DNA of 64,000 nt. Origin: Solanum dulcamara (taxonomy: Eukaryota; Streptophyta; Magnoliopsida; Solanales; Solanaceae). Positions 35,926 to 46,141 of the stretch are shown in pieces. The position numbers and the translations under genes were made by a program. The stretch covers positions 30,456,134 through 30,520,133 of the forward strand of contig NC_077239.1 of the NCBI RefSeq assembly GCF_947179165.1. The letters run 5' to 3'. The notes under the pieces were generated by a model. That model had not been told where the DNA came from. It was given only the letters and a program-made list of their open reading frames with translations, and made no database searches. Position 1 is the stretch's first letter; each line of letters begins with the position of its first letter.

Positions 35926-36192
35926 AATTTTATTAGTTAATTTTTTTATTCAAACACAATTAAAAAAATAAAAATAACTACGGTATTTCTAATGCTGAAC
36001 ATTACATGTGATGGGACTTGTGGAGTCCGCGTAAGTCCATACATCAGTAATTTTTATGCCTTTTTAGGCATTGTAAATATTCAATGTAGTTACCGAAGTG
36101 CATCAGTTGATTTATTGTAAAAAGGTTCAAAAAAAAAAGGACAAATGAGACTTCAAAAAAGTACCGCAACCAGATGCATTACCAACACAGAT
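35926..36192. other. AT-rich spacer upstream of the LINE
   Basis: No gene recognised. It leads directly into the 18-bp left target-site duplication of the LINE. Confidence 0.5.
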
Positions 36193-36210
36193 ACAATGGA
36201 ATTAGAGAGA
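36193..36210. repeat. LINE target-site duplication, left copy
   Basis: acaatggaattagagaga, identical to 45185-45202 and to 59268-59285. Confidence 0.95.
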
Positions 36211-36292
36211 CATGTTATTCTTTTTTTCTCTCAAAGTCTTCTACCAAGTAAAAAAACTCTTACGAGCTCTCAAAGAAACTAGTTTTTATCTT

Positions 36293-39200
36293 ATGGCTGC
36301 CATGGAGCCGGATCCACCTCCGGACCTCCAAAAATTTCCTTCAAAAGATGGAGTCGTAGATATCGACGAGACGAATCCAACGCAAAAGGAATCGTCTCAA
36401 TCCGACATCCGAAGCTCCGGGAATGTTGAAAAAACAGCCGCGATGACTGTTCATCTTCTCCAAGAACATGCTGCCACTGATCGAGAAATCAATTTTAATT
36501 CAAATTCTCTGATTTGTTTTGAAAAACCACCAATTGGGGATGTTAGAGCAACATCTAATCTACAACATATCAGAAAATCAAGTGATTTCACCGTGGCAAT
36601 TGAGATAAACGAAGCTGTGACTGTTCAGGGAAATTCCGGCGAATCACCGGCCAATCGGACTGCGATTTGGACGTCTTACGGCGACATTCGAGGTGGTGCA
36701 CCACCTGGGGTTTGTTACCCACCTCGAGGCGCCCCTCATACTAAAATCCCAACTCTATTGGACGACGGTGGCGCCGGCGACACACTGTCGAACTCCGACG
36801 TCAGAGTTCCGGTGACATTCAAGCTTCTAGACCAATGCCATCTTGTAGAGGAGCTCAATACGAGTACAATCATGCAAAAATCGCCACCATCCACCAAGTC
36901 AAACTCGTCGAATATCAATTCGAATAATTCCTGCGGTGAGGCGATTTCAGGCACTGGCGCCGCCGCCGCATGTGATGGTGAAAACTCGAAATTGTCAGTG
37001 GATTTTGTGGATGATCATACAAGGAACACCATTAACCAAAAAGCCCAATCATCCACAGCTCCTAACACTTTTAATTTGGAAATTAGGGTTGCACCACCAC
37101 CTGCCGGAGGCGGCGCAGCGGCGGAGCCCCAAACTCAAAATTAGCACTGCGAAACTACTCAACACAATGAGGGGAGTCCACCAATGCAAAAAGCCCCATC
37201 AGGTATGCCTCATTTCAATTCGAATTTGACTTTTAGGGTTTCCAATTTGTCTAGTACTGACAGCAGTGGTGGCGCCGGAGCTCCGGCGATCGGAAAAAAT
37301 ATATTTGAATTGAATTTTAATCCCCAGCATCAAACTAACCCACAAGAACAATTTTTTTCCAAAAACAATCCCTCCAACAATTCAAACGTCAATTCTAGTC
37401 TTGAACCTAAAGAAAAAACCACCGGAACCATCTTTCCGGTGAACGCCCAAAATAAGTCTCAAAGTAAAAGTAACCCTCATACTCTTAGGAACGAAATAAA
37501 CCAAACAACACAATTTTTAGGCACCTCCAACTCAAATTCTAAAATTCCAACTTGTGTCACTAGGGGCGAAAACAGTCTTATCGTGCCCGAAGCTGTTTTG
37601 GTTGATCGTATCACCACCTTGGGAAATCCTAGCACCTCCACTAATCCTAAACATACCAACCACCCTCCCATTTCAGACTTTCCCCCCATCTCATCCAATT
37701 TCCAAAAATTTGACCCAAAAAACTCTAAAAATCCGATAGTGTCCTTTACCCCCAGTGCGCTACCTCCTAAGACTAAGTCCCCTAACAACCAACCCACCAC
37801 CACACATCATCCTCCACCCCCTATAGCAAAGCAATCCATGGCCACAAGACTAAGAGCTAAATAAGCCGAGCATACAACCAGAATTGACCTAACACCTCCA
37901 AAAAGGGTGACAAAACAAGGTTGTCTGACTATCATGTTTAAGAGAGAAGACTACATGGTTAAGATGGCTGAATCATGTAAGTATACTCTCATAGGCAAGG
38001 TCTACAGTCCAATGCCCAAGATGGAGGTAATTCGAAAGAAGTTCATTAGTCAAACTGAACTTCAAGGCAAGGTCAAGATTACCCATTTTAATTCTAGACA
38101 TATATATATTGACCTTGATAATGAACACGATAGAATTACTGTACTAGATAGCAAGCGAATGTATATTGATGGTGTCTTTATGAGATTTCAAGTTTGGACC
38201 CCTACTTTCGATCCAAACTATGAAACCCCCATTCTCCCTGTGTGGGTCATACTCCTGGAGCTCCCACGACATTGTTTCCATAAAGAATTTGTTACGCTCC
38301 TGCTTGCGGACGTGGGACAAGTGTTGCACTTGGACATGGCCTTCATGCAAAAGACGAGGGGGAGCATGGAAAAAGCAAAAGTCCAAATGGACATCACCAA
38401 GCCTAGAATCCAAAGTGTATGTATTGGATTCGATGAAAATGATGATCCAAATGGAGAAGGAAGATGGCAGGACATCGAATATGAAGATGTCCCCCTTTAC
38501 TGTACTTACTGCAAACACCAAGGTCATACTCCTCTTGCTTGCCCTGTCAGCAGAAGAGATACAGAATGCAACAAGGCCAAAGACAAGGAAGAAGAGCCAA
38601 AGAAAGATGCGTCGCCAAAAAACACAGGTATGATCTCTACTCCTATTGTCTTAACTAATGCTATAAGTTTCAGGCAACAGGTACCACTAGAAGAAACCAG
38701 CACCACAACTCAGGAAGGAAGTCGCAAAGCACAGGAGCACTCAACCAACCAAAACAGGAATCAAATCTCAAACAACCAATGGGAAACCCAAAAATGAAGA
38801 AACTTCAAAGGTAAGACTCAAACTGTGCAAAACACCCAAACGATACAAGGCAACACTCAACAGGTATATAGACCCACTCAAGCCATGAATACAGGTATTG
38901 ATTGTAATATTGTTGCTATGACTGGTGCAATTCAAAATGGACAGCACGAGCATCAACCAGGTATTGACTCAATGCTCCCAATCCCCCATGTCTCCCCCAG
39001 TAGTTTTAATGTATTGAATGTTTTAACTGCTGCTGCTGAAGTAGTTAATGGAGGTGAGGATGGTGGGATTCAGGAGAAGCCAACTAACCTGCAGGAAGGG
39101 GTATCCAGAGGGGGGTTGTGTCTCATGTTTTGCATGAGAACCTTATGGTTGACCCTAGGAATGACTTTAGAGCTCCTGCTACCACTTCACATATTCAGCA

Positions 39201-40563
39201 TTCTTCTTCCCAACATGTTAATAAAAGAGATTCTGTTGATGCTCAAAAAATAGCCTCTAAACTGACCCCTGCTGTGACCATTGGATGTGAGACTGCAGTT
39301 GATTATGGAAGGCTTTCAAGTCTTTCTTTGAGAACTGAGCAGCAGAAGTTCAGGAGTGTAGATGTAGGGGCAAACCAGAGCCAAAAAATGACTCAACAGG
39401 TTGCTCAGAACCTGCAAGTCTTGGGAGGTTCTGCAACTGTTGGCTTGAGGGAAGCTATACATGTCCTGGGTGCTACTTCATCTGCTACTATGGAAGAAAA
39501 TAGGGTGCACAATAGGGCCACTCAGATACAGAAACAAAGACCTGCAGATGCTCCTATTCCCACCAAGAAAATGACCAATACTGCAGTCCCCTATCATCCT
39601 CAAAACTCCCAGGAAAATAGGGTGCACAATAAGGCTACCCAGATGCAGGGATCAAGACCTGCAACTGTAGGTTTGGAGCAAAATTTGCATGGTTTCGGCC
39701 CTATTTCAGCTTCTAATCTAAAGGAAAAGAGTGTGCAAGTTGTGGCCCCTAAACTAATATCAATTCAGCAAAACAGTCAAGGTGTAGATCACACTGAAAA
39801 TGTTGAAAATGACCAACATTATGGTTGCAGTTTCAGCATTACTTCAAGTGATCAAACCTCTAGTCTTAGTTCCCACCAAGTGCAACATTCTAACTCCAAA
39901 CAAAAAGACAATGCAACCATTAGTGGTATAGAATTCTCAACTAGTCCTAGTACCTATAACCAGTAAGCTACCTCTAAAACACTACGGAAAAAGAGAACTA
40001 GAAAGAAGAAACAAGAAAAGAAGCAAGAAGCTGCAGCCTCTACCCCTCCAACCACTATTGATACAGGTGGAAAAGATAACAATGGTGAGGTGTTTCCAAA
40101 CTCTTGCTCACAGTATGTACTCTTAGATCAAACCACACCAATAAGGAGCCCTGATTTTAGTTGTGAAGACCCTCTTAATCTTACCCCTTTGAATATTCAG
40201 CCAGCTCCTTTTACGCAACCTGAAAATGCCACCAACATCCTTTGCACTAGCAATGATGCTCAAACTTCAACTCCTGATAGTGATGATGAATATGGGGTTA
40301 TTCATTCGGAGGATGAATATGACCAATACTTTCAAGGTGAGGTTGAACTTGAGAATGAAGAAGAGACTGCTGAACAGTCCAATAGTATAGCTGCACCATC
40401 CAATACCACTACTAAGGTCACGAATGATGAGATGAACCAGCTAGCTAATGAGCAAGGCCTATCACCTAGAGGCATTCATCACAATCCAAAATTTACAACT
40501 ATTCATGCTCCTATTAGCAACCAAACACTAGGCTCTACAACCTTAGATCCCATCAATGATTAA
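36293..40563 (+). pseudogene. LINE ORF1 protein (DUF4283 and CCHC zinc knuckle), disrupted
   Basis: ORF1 of plant L1 elements is an RNA-binding protein. The likely start is ATG 36293 (MAAMEPDPPP); an in-frame ATG also occurs at 36212, the second base of the element. About 1,420 codons follow, with stops at 37142, 37862, 38795 and 39964 and one frameshift near the G-run 39110-39115. The N-terminal third is Ser/Asn/Pro-rich and low in complexity. 37907-38495 matches the DUF4283 layout in style (CLTIMFKREDYMVKMAE, LPVWVILLELPRHCF), followed by a perfect knuckle CTYCKHQGHTPLAC (38501-38542). The long C-terminal part is Gln/Asn/Ser-rich with a 39-residue internal repeat (NRVHNRATQIQ and NRVHNKATQMQ). 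It ends by overlapping ORF2 at ATGATTAA. The family is clear; the length is greater than I would expect for a plant ORF1. Confidence 0.85.
38501..38542 (+). other. CCHC zinc knuckle of LINE ORF1
   Basis: CTYCKHQGHTPLAC fits C-X2-C-X4-H-X4-C with all four ligands kept. It follows the DUF4283-like region directly, the usual order in plant L1 ORF1 proteins. Confidence 0.9.
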
Positions 40564-43500
40564 CACAATTGTTTGGAATGCTAGAGGTATCAATACCAAA
40601 GGAGTCATAGACAGACTAAAGTCACTCAAACATATCCATCAAACGTCCATCATTTCCATCCTAGAACCTTTTTCCAACAATGCTCATCTCCAAACCTTGA
40701 GAATCAACCTTGGTATGGATAAGTCCGTTTGCAATCCTAATGGCAAGATTTGGATCTTCTGGACTCAAGATGTTGATTGTAAAGTTATTGATGTTGACGA
40801 CCAACAGATCACTTGCGAGATAAAACACGTAGAGCATCAAAATTCATTTCTCATGACTTTTGTTTATGGAAAATGCAAAGATACTCTTAGAAGACCGCTT
40901 TGGGATAGGCTCCTACACCACGCTTCCACTAACCTTCCTTGGTGCACAGTTGGGGACTTCAATGTCATCACCTCCATTACTGAGAAACTAGGTGGAATCC
41001 CTTACAACATGCAAAAAAGCATCGAGTTTATAAGCGTTATTGAAGCATGTGGCCTAACGGATTTGGGGTATCATGGCTCAGACTACACTTGGTGTAATCA
41101 ATGAGATATGCATAAAAGAATATGGAAGCGACTCGATAGAGCTATGGTATCTGATAATTGGTTAGCTACTATGCCTCACACTTCAGTCACCCATCTTCCC
41201 TCTACTGGTTCTAACCATAACCCTTTACTAATAAAGATGAATGCTAGGCAGGATTCCGCTATTAAATATTTTAAATTCTTGAATTTTTGGGTGGATAACC
41301 CTACTTTTCTCGAAATTGTAGAGTCCTGTTGGGACAGACCCCTGACTGGGAATCAAATGTGGTCCTTTCACCAAAAAATGAAAAGGCTTTCCTCCACCCT
41401 TAGCAAATGGTCGCGAGTGGAATTTGGCGACATTTTTGCCAAGGTTGAGGAATCTGAAGAATTGGTGAAAAGTGCCGAAGAAAATATGATAGTGTCCAAT
41501 AATGAAGAGAACAGGATGCAATTGCATGATCTCAACGCCGAATACATCAGATTTCTTAAAATTGAAGAGAACATTCTCAAACAAAAAACTCAACTACATT
41601 GGTTCAAGGATGGAGATGCTAACACCAAGTATTTCCATGCTTTAATCCGTGGTAGGAGAAGGAGATTGTTCATTCACAAGGTTACCAACGAAGAAGGGGA
41701 TTGGATTCAAGGCGACGAACACATTGCTAGAGCAGCATGCGATCATTTTCAGAAAATATTCACAAGTGATGAATCTCGGATTCCGAAGAACATCTTGAAT
41801 TACGTTCCTAGAATGATCACAGATGCTCAAAATTAAAGCCTTCAAGCCACGCCTACCATTGAAGAGTTGAAACAGGTAGTCTTCTCCATGAATCCTAACT
41901 CTACACCTGGTTCGGACGGTATGAATGGAAAATTCTTCCAAGCTTGCTGGGAGATTATTTCAGAGGACCTACTAGCAGTGGTTACTTCTTTCTTCGGAGG
42001 GTATGCTATGCCTAAGTTCTTTTCTCATGCTTGTTTGGTCTTGCTCCCAAAGGTAGATCACCCCAACACACTCTCTGACTATAGACCCATTAGTCTCAGT
42101 AACTTCACCAATAAGATCATATCAAAACTCATTTGCCTCAGGCTTGCTCCGATTCTCCCCGATCTTATTTCTCTCAATCAGTCCGGGTTTGTAAAAGGAA
42201 GAAGCATCTCCGAAAATATCATGCTAGCACTGGAGATTATCCATGATATCCGAAAACCTGTTATTGGCGAAAACGTGGTTATCAAGTTAGACATGGCCAA
42301 AGCATATGATAGAGTCTCCTGGTCCTATACTTGTCTAGTACTGAGAAGGATGGGCTTCGGTGAGACCTTTATTGATATGATTTGGCGAATCATGTCTAAC
42401 AATTGGTACTCCGTTATCGTTAATGGGTCTAGACATGGTTTTTTCCACTCCACCAAAGGGCTCAAACAGGGTGATCCTCTTTCTCCCGCCTTATTCATTT
42501 TGGGAGCGAAGGTGTTGTCTAGAATGTTGAATAGTCTTCATAATTACCACTTCTACCGTGGTTTTCATATGGAGAAAAGAGGCCCACAGATTAATCACTT
42601 GAGTTTTGCGGATGATGTTATCATCTTTTCCTCCAGAAGGAAGGAAATTCTCCAGATTATCATGAAGACCTTGACTCTGTATGAAAAGACATCAGGGCAG
42701 CTTATAAACAAAAATAAGAGCCACTTTATGATGCATCCCAATGCACTCCAAGACAATGTGGAAACGGTGAAACAGGTTATGGGTTTCACTCAGAAGCATA
42801 GTCCCATCACCTACTTAGGATGTCCTCTATACATTGGCAGGCAGAGAGTCATGTACTACATGGACATGGTCTCTAAGGTTGTCAACAGAATTAGAGGGTG
42901 GCACTCCAAAATCCTCAGCTACGGTGGTAGAGATACACTCGTGAAATACATACTTCAGTCGCTCCCCATTTACCTTCTTTCGGCCATTACTCCCCCCCGT
43001 ACTACTCTCAAACAGATTGAGAGAGTCACCGCTGATTTTTTCTGGGGGTGGAAGGATAACAAGAAAAAATACCATTGGGCTTCATAGAAGAAACTTTGTT
43101 ACCCTTATGACGAAGGAGGTATTGGGTTGAAAAGAACTACAGATGTGTGCAAATCTCTCCAGTTAAAGCAATGGTGGATCTTTATAGCTAAACCAACATT
43201 GTGGGGTGATTTCCTTAGAGCCAAATACTATCAAAGAGCGAATCCCATCATCAAAAAATTCCATACTGGCCAGTCGCTTGTGTGGAAACATATGATGCAC
43301 AACAAACACATTGCCGAACCTCACATTTAATGGAGGCTTCACTCGGGTTCGTGTTGTTTTTGGTGGGACGATTGGCTAGGTATCGGACCCTTAGCCAATT
43401 ATAGGCAGGAGTTGGGAAGAGCAAACAATGCGAGGGTGGCTGATTTTCATATAGATGGCCAATGGAACATCGATATGCTAAATCAGTTGGCACCAGCGCA

Positions 43501-44715
43501 GCTCGTTCCTCTTATTACTTCTTCCACACTTCAGCTGCAAGGAAACACATCGGATCAGGCCATTTGGAAGCTGAATACCAATGGGAACTTCACATGTTCC
43601 TCGGCATGGCAGCTTCTGAGGGAACACCAAACCAATACACTCTCCGACCATTACACTTGGCACAAAAACATCCCCTTTAAATGCTCCTTTTTGTTGTGGA
43701 GGGCTTTTAGAGGCAAGCTGCCAACAGAGGAAAAGATCACTGCTTTTGGATATGTTTCCACACCATGCTATTGCTGCCACAGTCCAGGTACGGACACCAT
43801 AGAGCACATTTTCAGCACTGGCCATTTCGCTAGGAATATTTGGCACTACTTCTCAAATTCCCTAGGCATAAGGCATGAAGCCACACCCCTCAAACCTCTT
43901 GTTATGAGCTGGTGGCTTCGCAAGTACCGCACAGAAGCTCACAAACTTATCCTTCATTCCACCCCAATATTTATATGTTGGAATTTGTGGAAGAATAGGT
44001 GCGCGAGCAAATACGGGGGGAAGAGTTCTAGCTTAGTGAGAGTGAAATTTGCAGTTTTCAAGGACATCTCAAATCTTCTTAGAGTCGCGTACCCCTATAT
44101 CCATTGGCCCTAGAACTGGATCCACACCATCTCCTGCATAGATAAGTGTACTCATGAGATGAAGATCACCCAAGTCTCGTGGATTAAGCCACAACTCGGT
44201 TTCGTCAAGCTGAACACTGACGGCAGCGCATTGGGTAATCCGGGGGAAATTGGGGGGGTGGCATCTTAAGAGATCACATGGGTAAATTCATCTTCGCCTA
44301 CACTATACCGTTAGGGGAGGGAACCAATAATCAATCTGAACTAGAGGTGGTAGTTTATGGGCTTAAATGGTGTATTCAACAGGGTTTTCAGCACGTTATC
44401 CTAGAAGTTGACTCGGAGTTGCTCACTAAATGGATCAATCATCAGACTAAACCTCCGTGGAGCCTTCACCAGGTAACTCAGGACCTTATTGGTATTTCCA
44501 AATTATTTGTTCACTTTTCTTGCAGGCATGTATACAGGGAGGCAAACTTCACTGCAGATGCTCTCTCCAAGCACAGTCACACGCTTACCACTCCAGGCCA
44601 CTACACCACCCTCCAGAAGCTACCTCGTGGTACTCGAGGTTACTACATGCTAGATAGTGTCGGCCTACCGAGCTTCAGACGAAGGAAGACCAAACGGATT
44701 AAAAAGCTTCCATGA
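40556..44715 (+). pseudogene. LINE ORF2 polyprotein: endonuclease, reverse transcriptase, zf-RVT, RNase H
   Basis: The start ATG 40556 overlaps the ORF1 stop. Endonuclease: VWNARGI, ILEPFS, GDFNV, GSDYTW and GSNHNPLLI are all visible; the last is normally SDH, so a catalytic Asp has become Asn. Reverse transcriptase (41867-43087): LSDYRPISLSN, DMAKAYDRVSW, GLKQGDPLSP and the catalytic FADD are intact. A zf-RVT domain follows (about 43580-43860, SAWQLLRE, CSFLLWRAFRGKLPTEE, CYCCHSPGTDTIEH). RNase H (44205-44715) has LNTDGSALGNPG and ends HVYREANFTADALSKHSH. In-frame stops lie at 41102, 41834, 43085, 43328 and 44111; at several, the context suggests single transitions (for example TCATAG where TCATGG fits HWASW). 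A frameshift lies at the seven-G run 44252-44258. The product would drive target-primed reverse transcription if intact. Confidence 0.93.
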
Positions 44716-45184
44716 TCTACTATTTTATGTTGCATCCTTGGATTGAGCACCCAATTGCAGTGTTTGTGATTTTCCATGTTATATCTTAGCCATGTTATTT
44801 GATGTTCATCGTCTACACTAATTTTTTTGTATATATAACATTTATGAGGATTCATCCCCAGTTTTATTTAGATTTTTCCTTTATTTTATGTAAAAGAAGA
44901 GTCTCCCTTATTTATGCTTTCCTAGTTTCTTTGTATCGAGAGGAGTCATTTCCTTTAGATGCATAGTTTCTAGATTTTCTTTTCATGTGCTTGTATCGGG
45001 GATGAGTTGGCTGCCCTTAGTAGGATGGTCGGCTTATGAACCACCATAGGATTGGAGGTTAGGTTTATGTCCCCCTCTGTGTATTTTTCTGTTTTTATGT
45101 ATAATACAGCTTGGGGGTGAGCGGCTCAACCCCTGGTCGCGCACGAGAGGTGGGAGCCTCGTGCAAAGTCTGTTCCCTTAAAAA
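44716..45184 (+). other. LINE 3' UTR and A-run
   Basis: 469 bp after the ORF2 stop with no coding potential, ending in a structured segment and gttccctt plus six A. The tail is short compared with mammalian L1. Confidence 0.8.
45141..45164 (+). other. Hairpin near the LINE 3' end
   Basis: gcacgag (45141-45147) pairs perfectly with ctcgtgc (45158-45164) around a 10-base loop aggtgggagc, 15 bases before the A-run. In some plant and animal LINEs the reverse transcriptase recognises a 3' stem-loop of its own RNA. The duplicated copy at 59222-59245 keeps the pairing through a double change. Confidence 0.75.
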
Positions 45185-45202
45185 ACAATGGAATTAGAGA
45201 GA
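45185..45202. repeat. LINE target-site duplication, right copy
   Basis: acaatggaattagagaga, identical to 36193-36210. The pre-insertion site would read this sequence once, followed by aaaattcctgaacc. Confidence 0.95.
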
Positions 45203-46141
45203 AAATTCCTGAACCAAAACTTTCAAAAGCAAATTGTACAAACAATAGAAGTATAATAAAAAGCGATATTATATAGTACATAACCAACTTGTCCTTGAAT
45301 GAAATGTTAATGGCTAGAAGTACACGTATCGTTCAACAGCTATGTTCTTCTAGCCACTTATACATAGTAGTAATTAGTGAAAAGAATATACGAAAAGACT
45401 GAAATTTAACGGATCATATAAGATATTGTTCGAAAAAACAATAGGAAATACAATTGAAGAAGAAGATGGCTTTGAGGTGTGAAGAATCACTTTCTTTAAA
45501 GAGATATTGCATGTATACATATTGGGAAAAATACAAACAAATCCCTTTAGAATACAACAAAGCACTTTTGTTTATACTTGCAGATTTTTCTTCTGCTACT
45601 CTAGGCAGTCTTTATATTTATAGAACATAAGAAATGACTTTTCATAAAATTCATGTTCTTTCATGAACAAATAACTTTTCATAATAATTATTTTCTTTCA
45701 TGAATAGACATGTTTGTTCAATTCAAGACCTCTATATATTATAAAATATTAAATAATCTCCCACTAGTTTGTAATATTTCTCATAATAGCATGCATACCA
45801 GAGAGTATCTTATAATAGATTTGACCTTTCCATTCGTGCAAGTACTTTAAAGTTCCGATGAAGTTATTGGTATCTTAAAAGATTTGAACCACAACTCCAT
45901 GTGCCAAAATTGAAAATATCACACACATTATTTGTAGCTTAGAAAATTCAATAGTTGCTTAGCATGTTTATGGTCATGTGCTCATTCTGATTTCATGAAT
46001 ATTTACAAGACCAATCCTTTAAATCTTGCTTGAAGCGACACCACTTTAATATACATATAGGTGAAATTAGCTACTATATCCCTGTTACTGTGGACATTTA
46101 CTAATTTCATTAAGATTAGTTCCACCTCCATGTAATAGGCT
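45203..46141. other. AT-rich spacer between the LINE and element D
   Basis: No gene recognised in 939 bp. The minus-strand frame 45374-45565 has no known motif. The phrase taatctcccactagt at about 45751 reads as a gtgggagatta tract on the minus strand, similar to a Copia-type polypurine tract, but no LTR pair or Copia domain could be found. It is repeated at 59286-60228. Confidence 0.4.

Larger units (their letters stand above)
36211..45184 (+). mobile_element. Full-length L1-clade LINE retrotransposon, mutated
   Basis: 8974 bp bounded by a perfect 18-bp target-site duplication and ending in a short A-run (45180-45185, the last A shared with the duplication). It encodes ORF1 (36293-40563) and ORF2 (40556-44715), followed by a 469-bp 3' UTR containing a hairpin at 45141-45164. 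The presence of TSDs at both ends shows that this is the complete insertion and not a 5'-truncated one. It copies itself by nicking target DNA with its endonuclease and reverse-transcribing its RNA in place. Stops and two frameshifts now disable both ORFs. Its 3' part from 43643 is included in the 14.1-kb tandem duplication. Confidence 0.93.

Noticed and set aside
36736..38956. Several minus-strand frames of 60-127 codons
   Set aside because: Shadows of LINE ORF1 on the opposite strand, without motifs of their own.
43478..43846. 122-codon minus-strand frame, and its partner at 57694-57927
   Set aside because: Reverse-strand shadow of the LINE zf-RVT region; the plus-strand frame has the conserved motifs.
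45750..46141. Copia-type element suggested by a tctcccacta tract
   Set aside because: No Copia domain, LTR pair or target-site duplication could be found around it, in either copy of the duplication.
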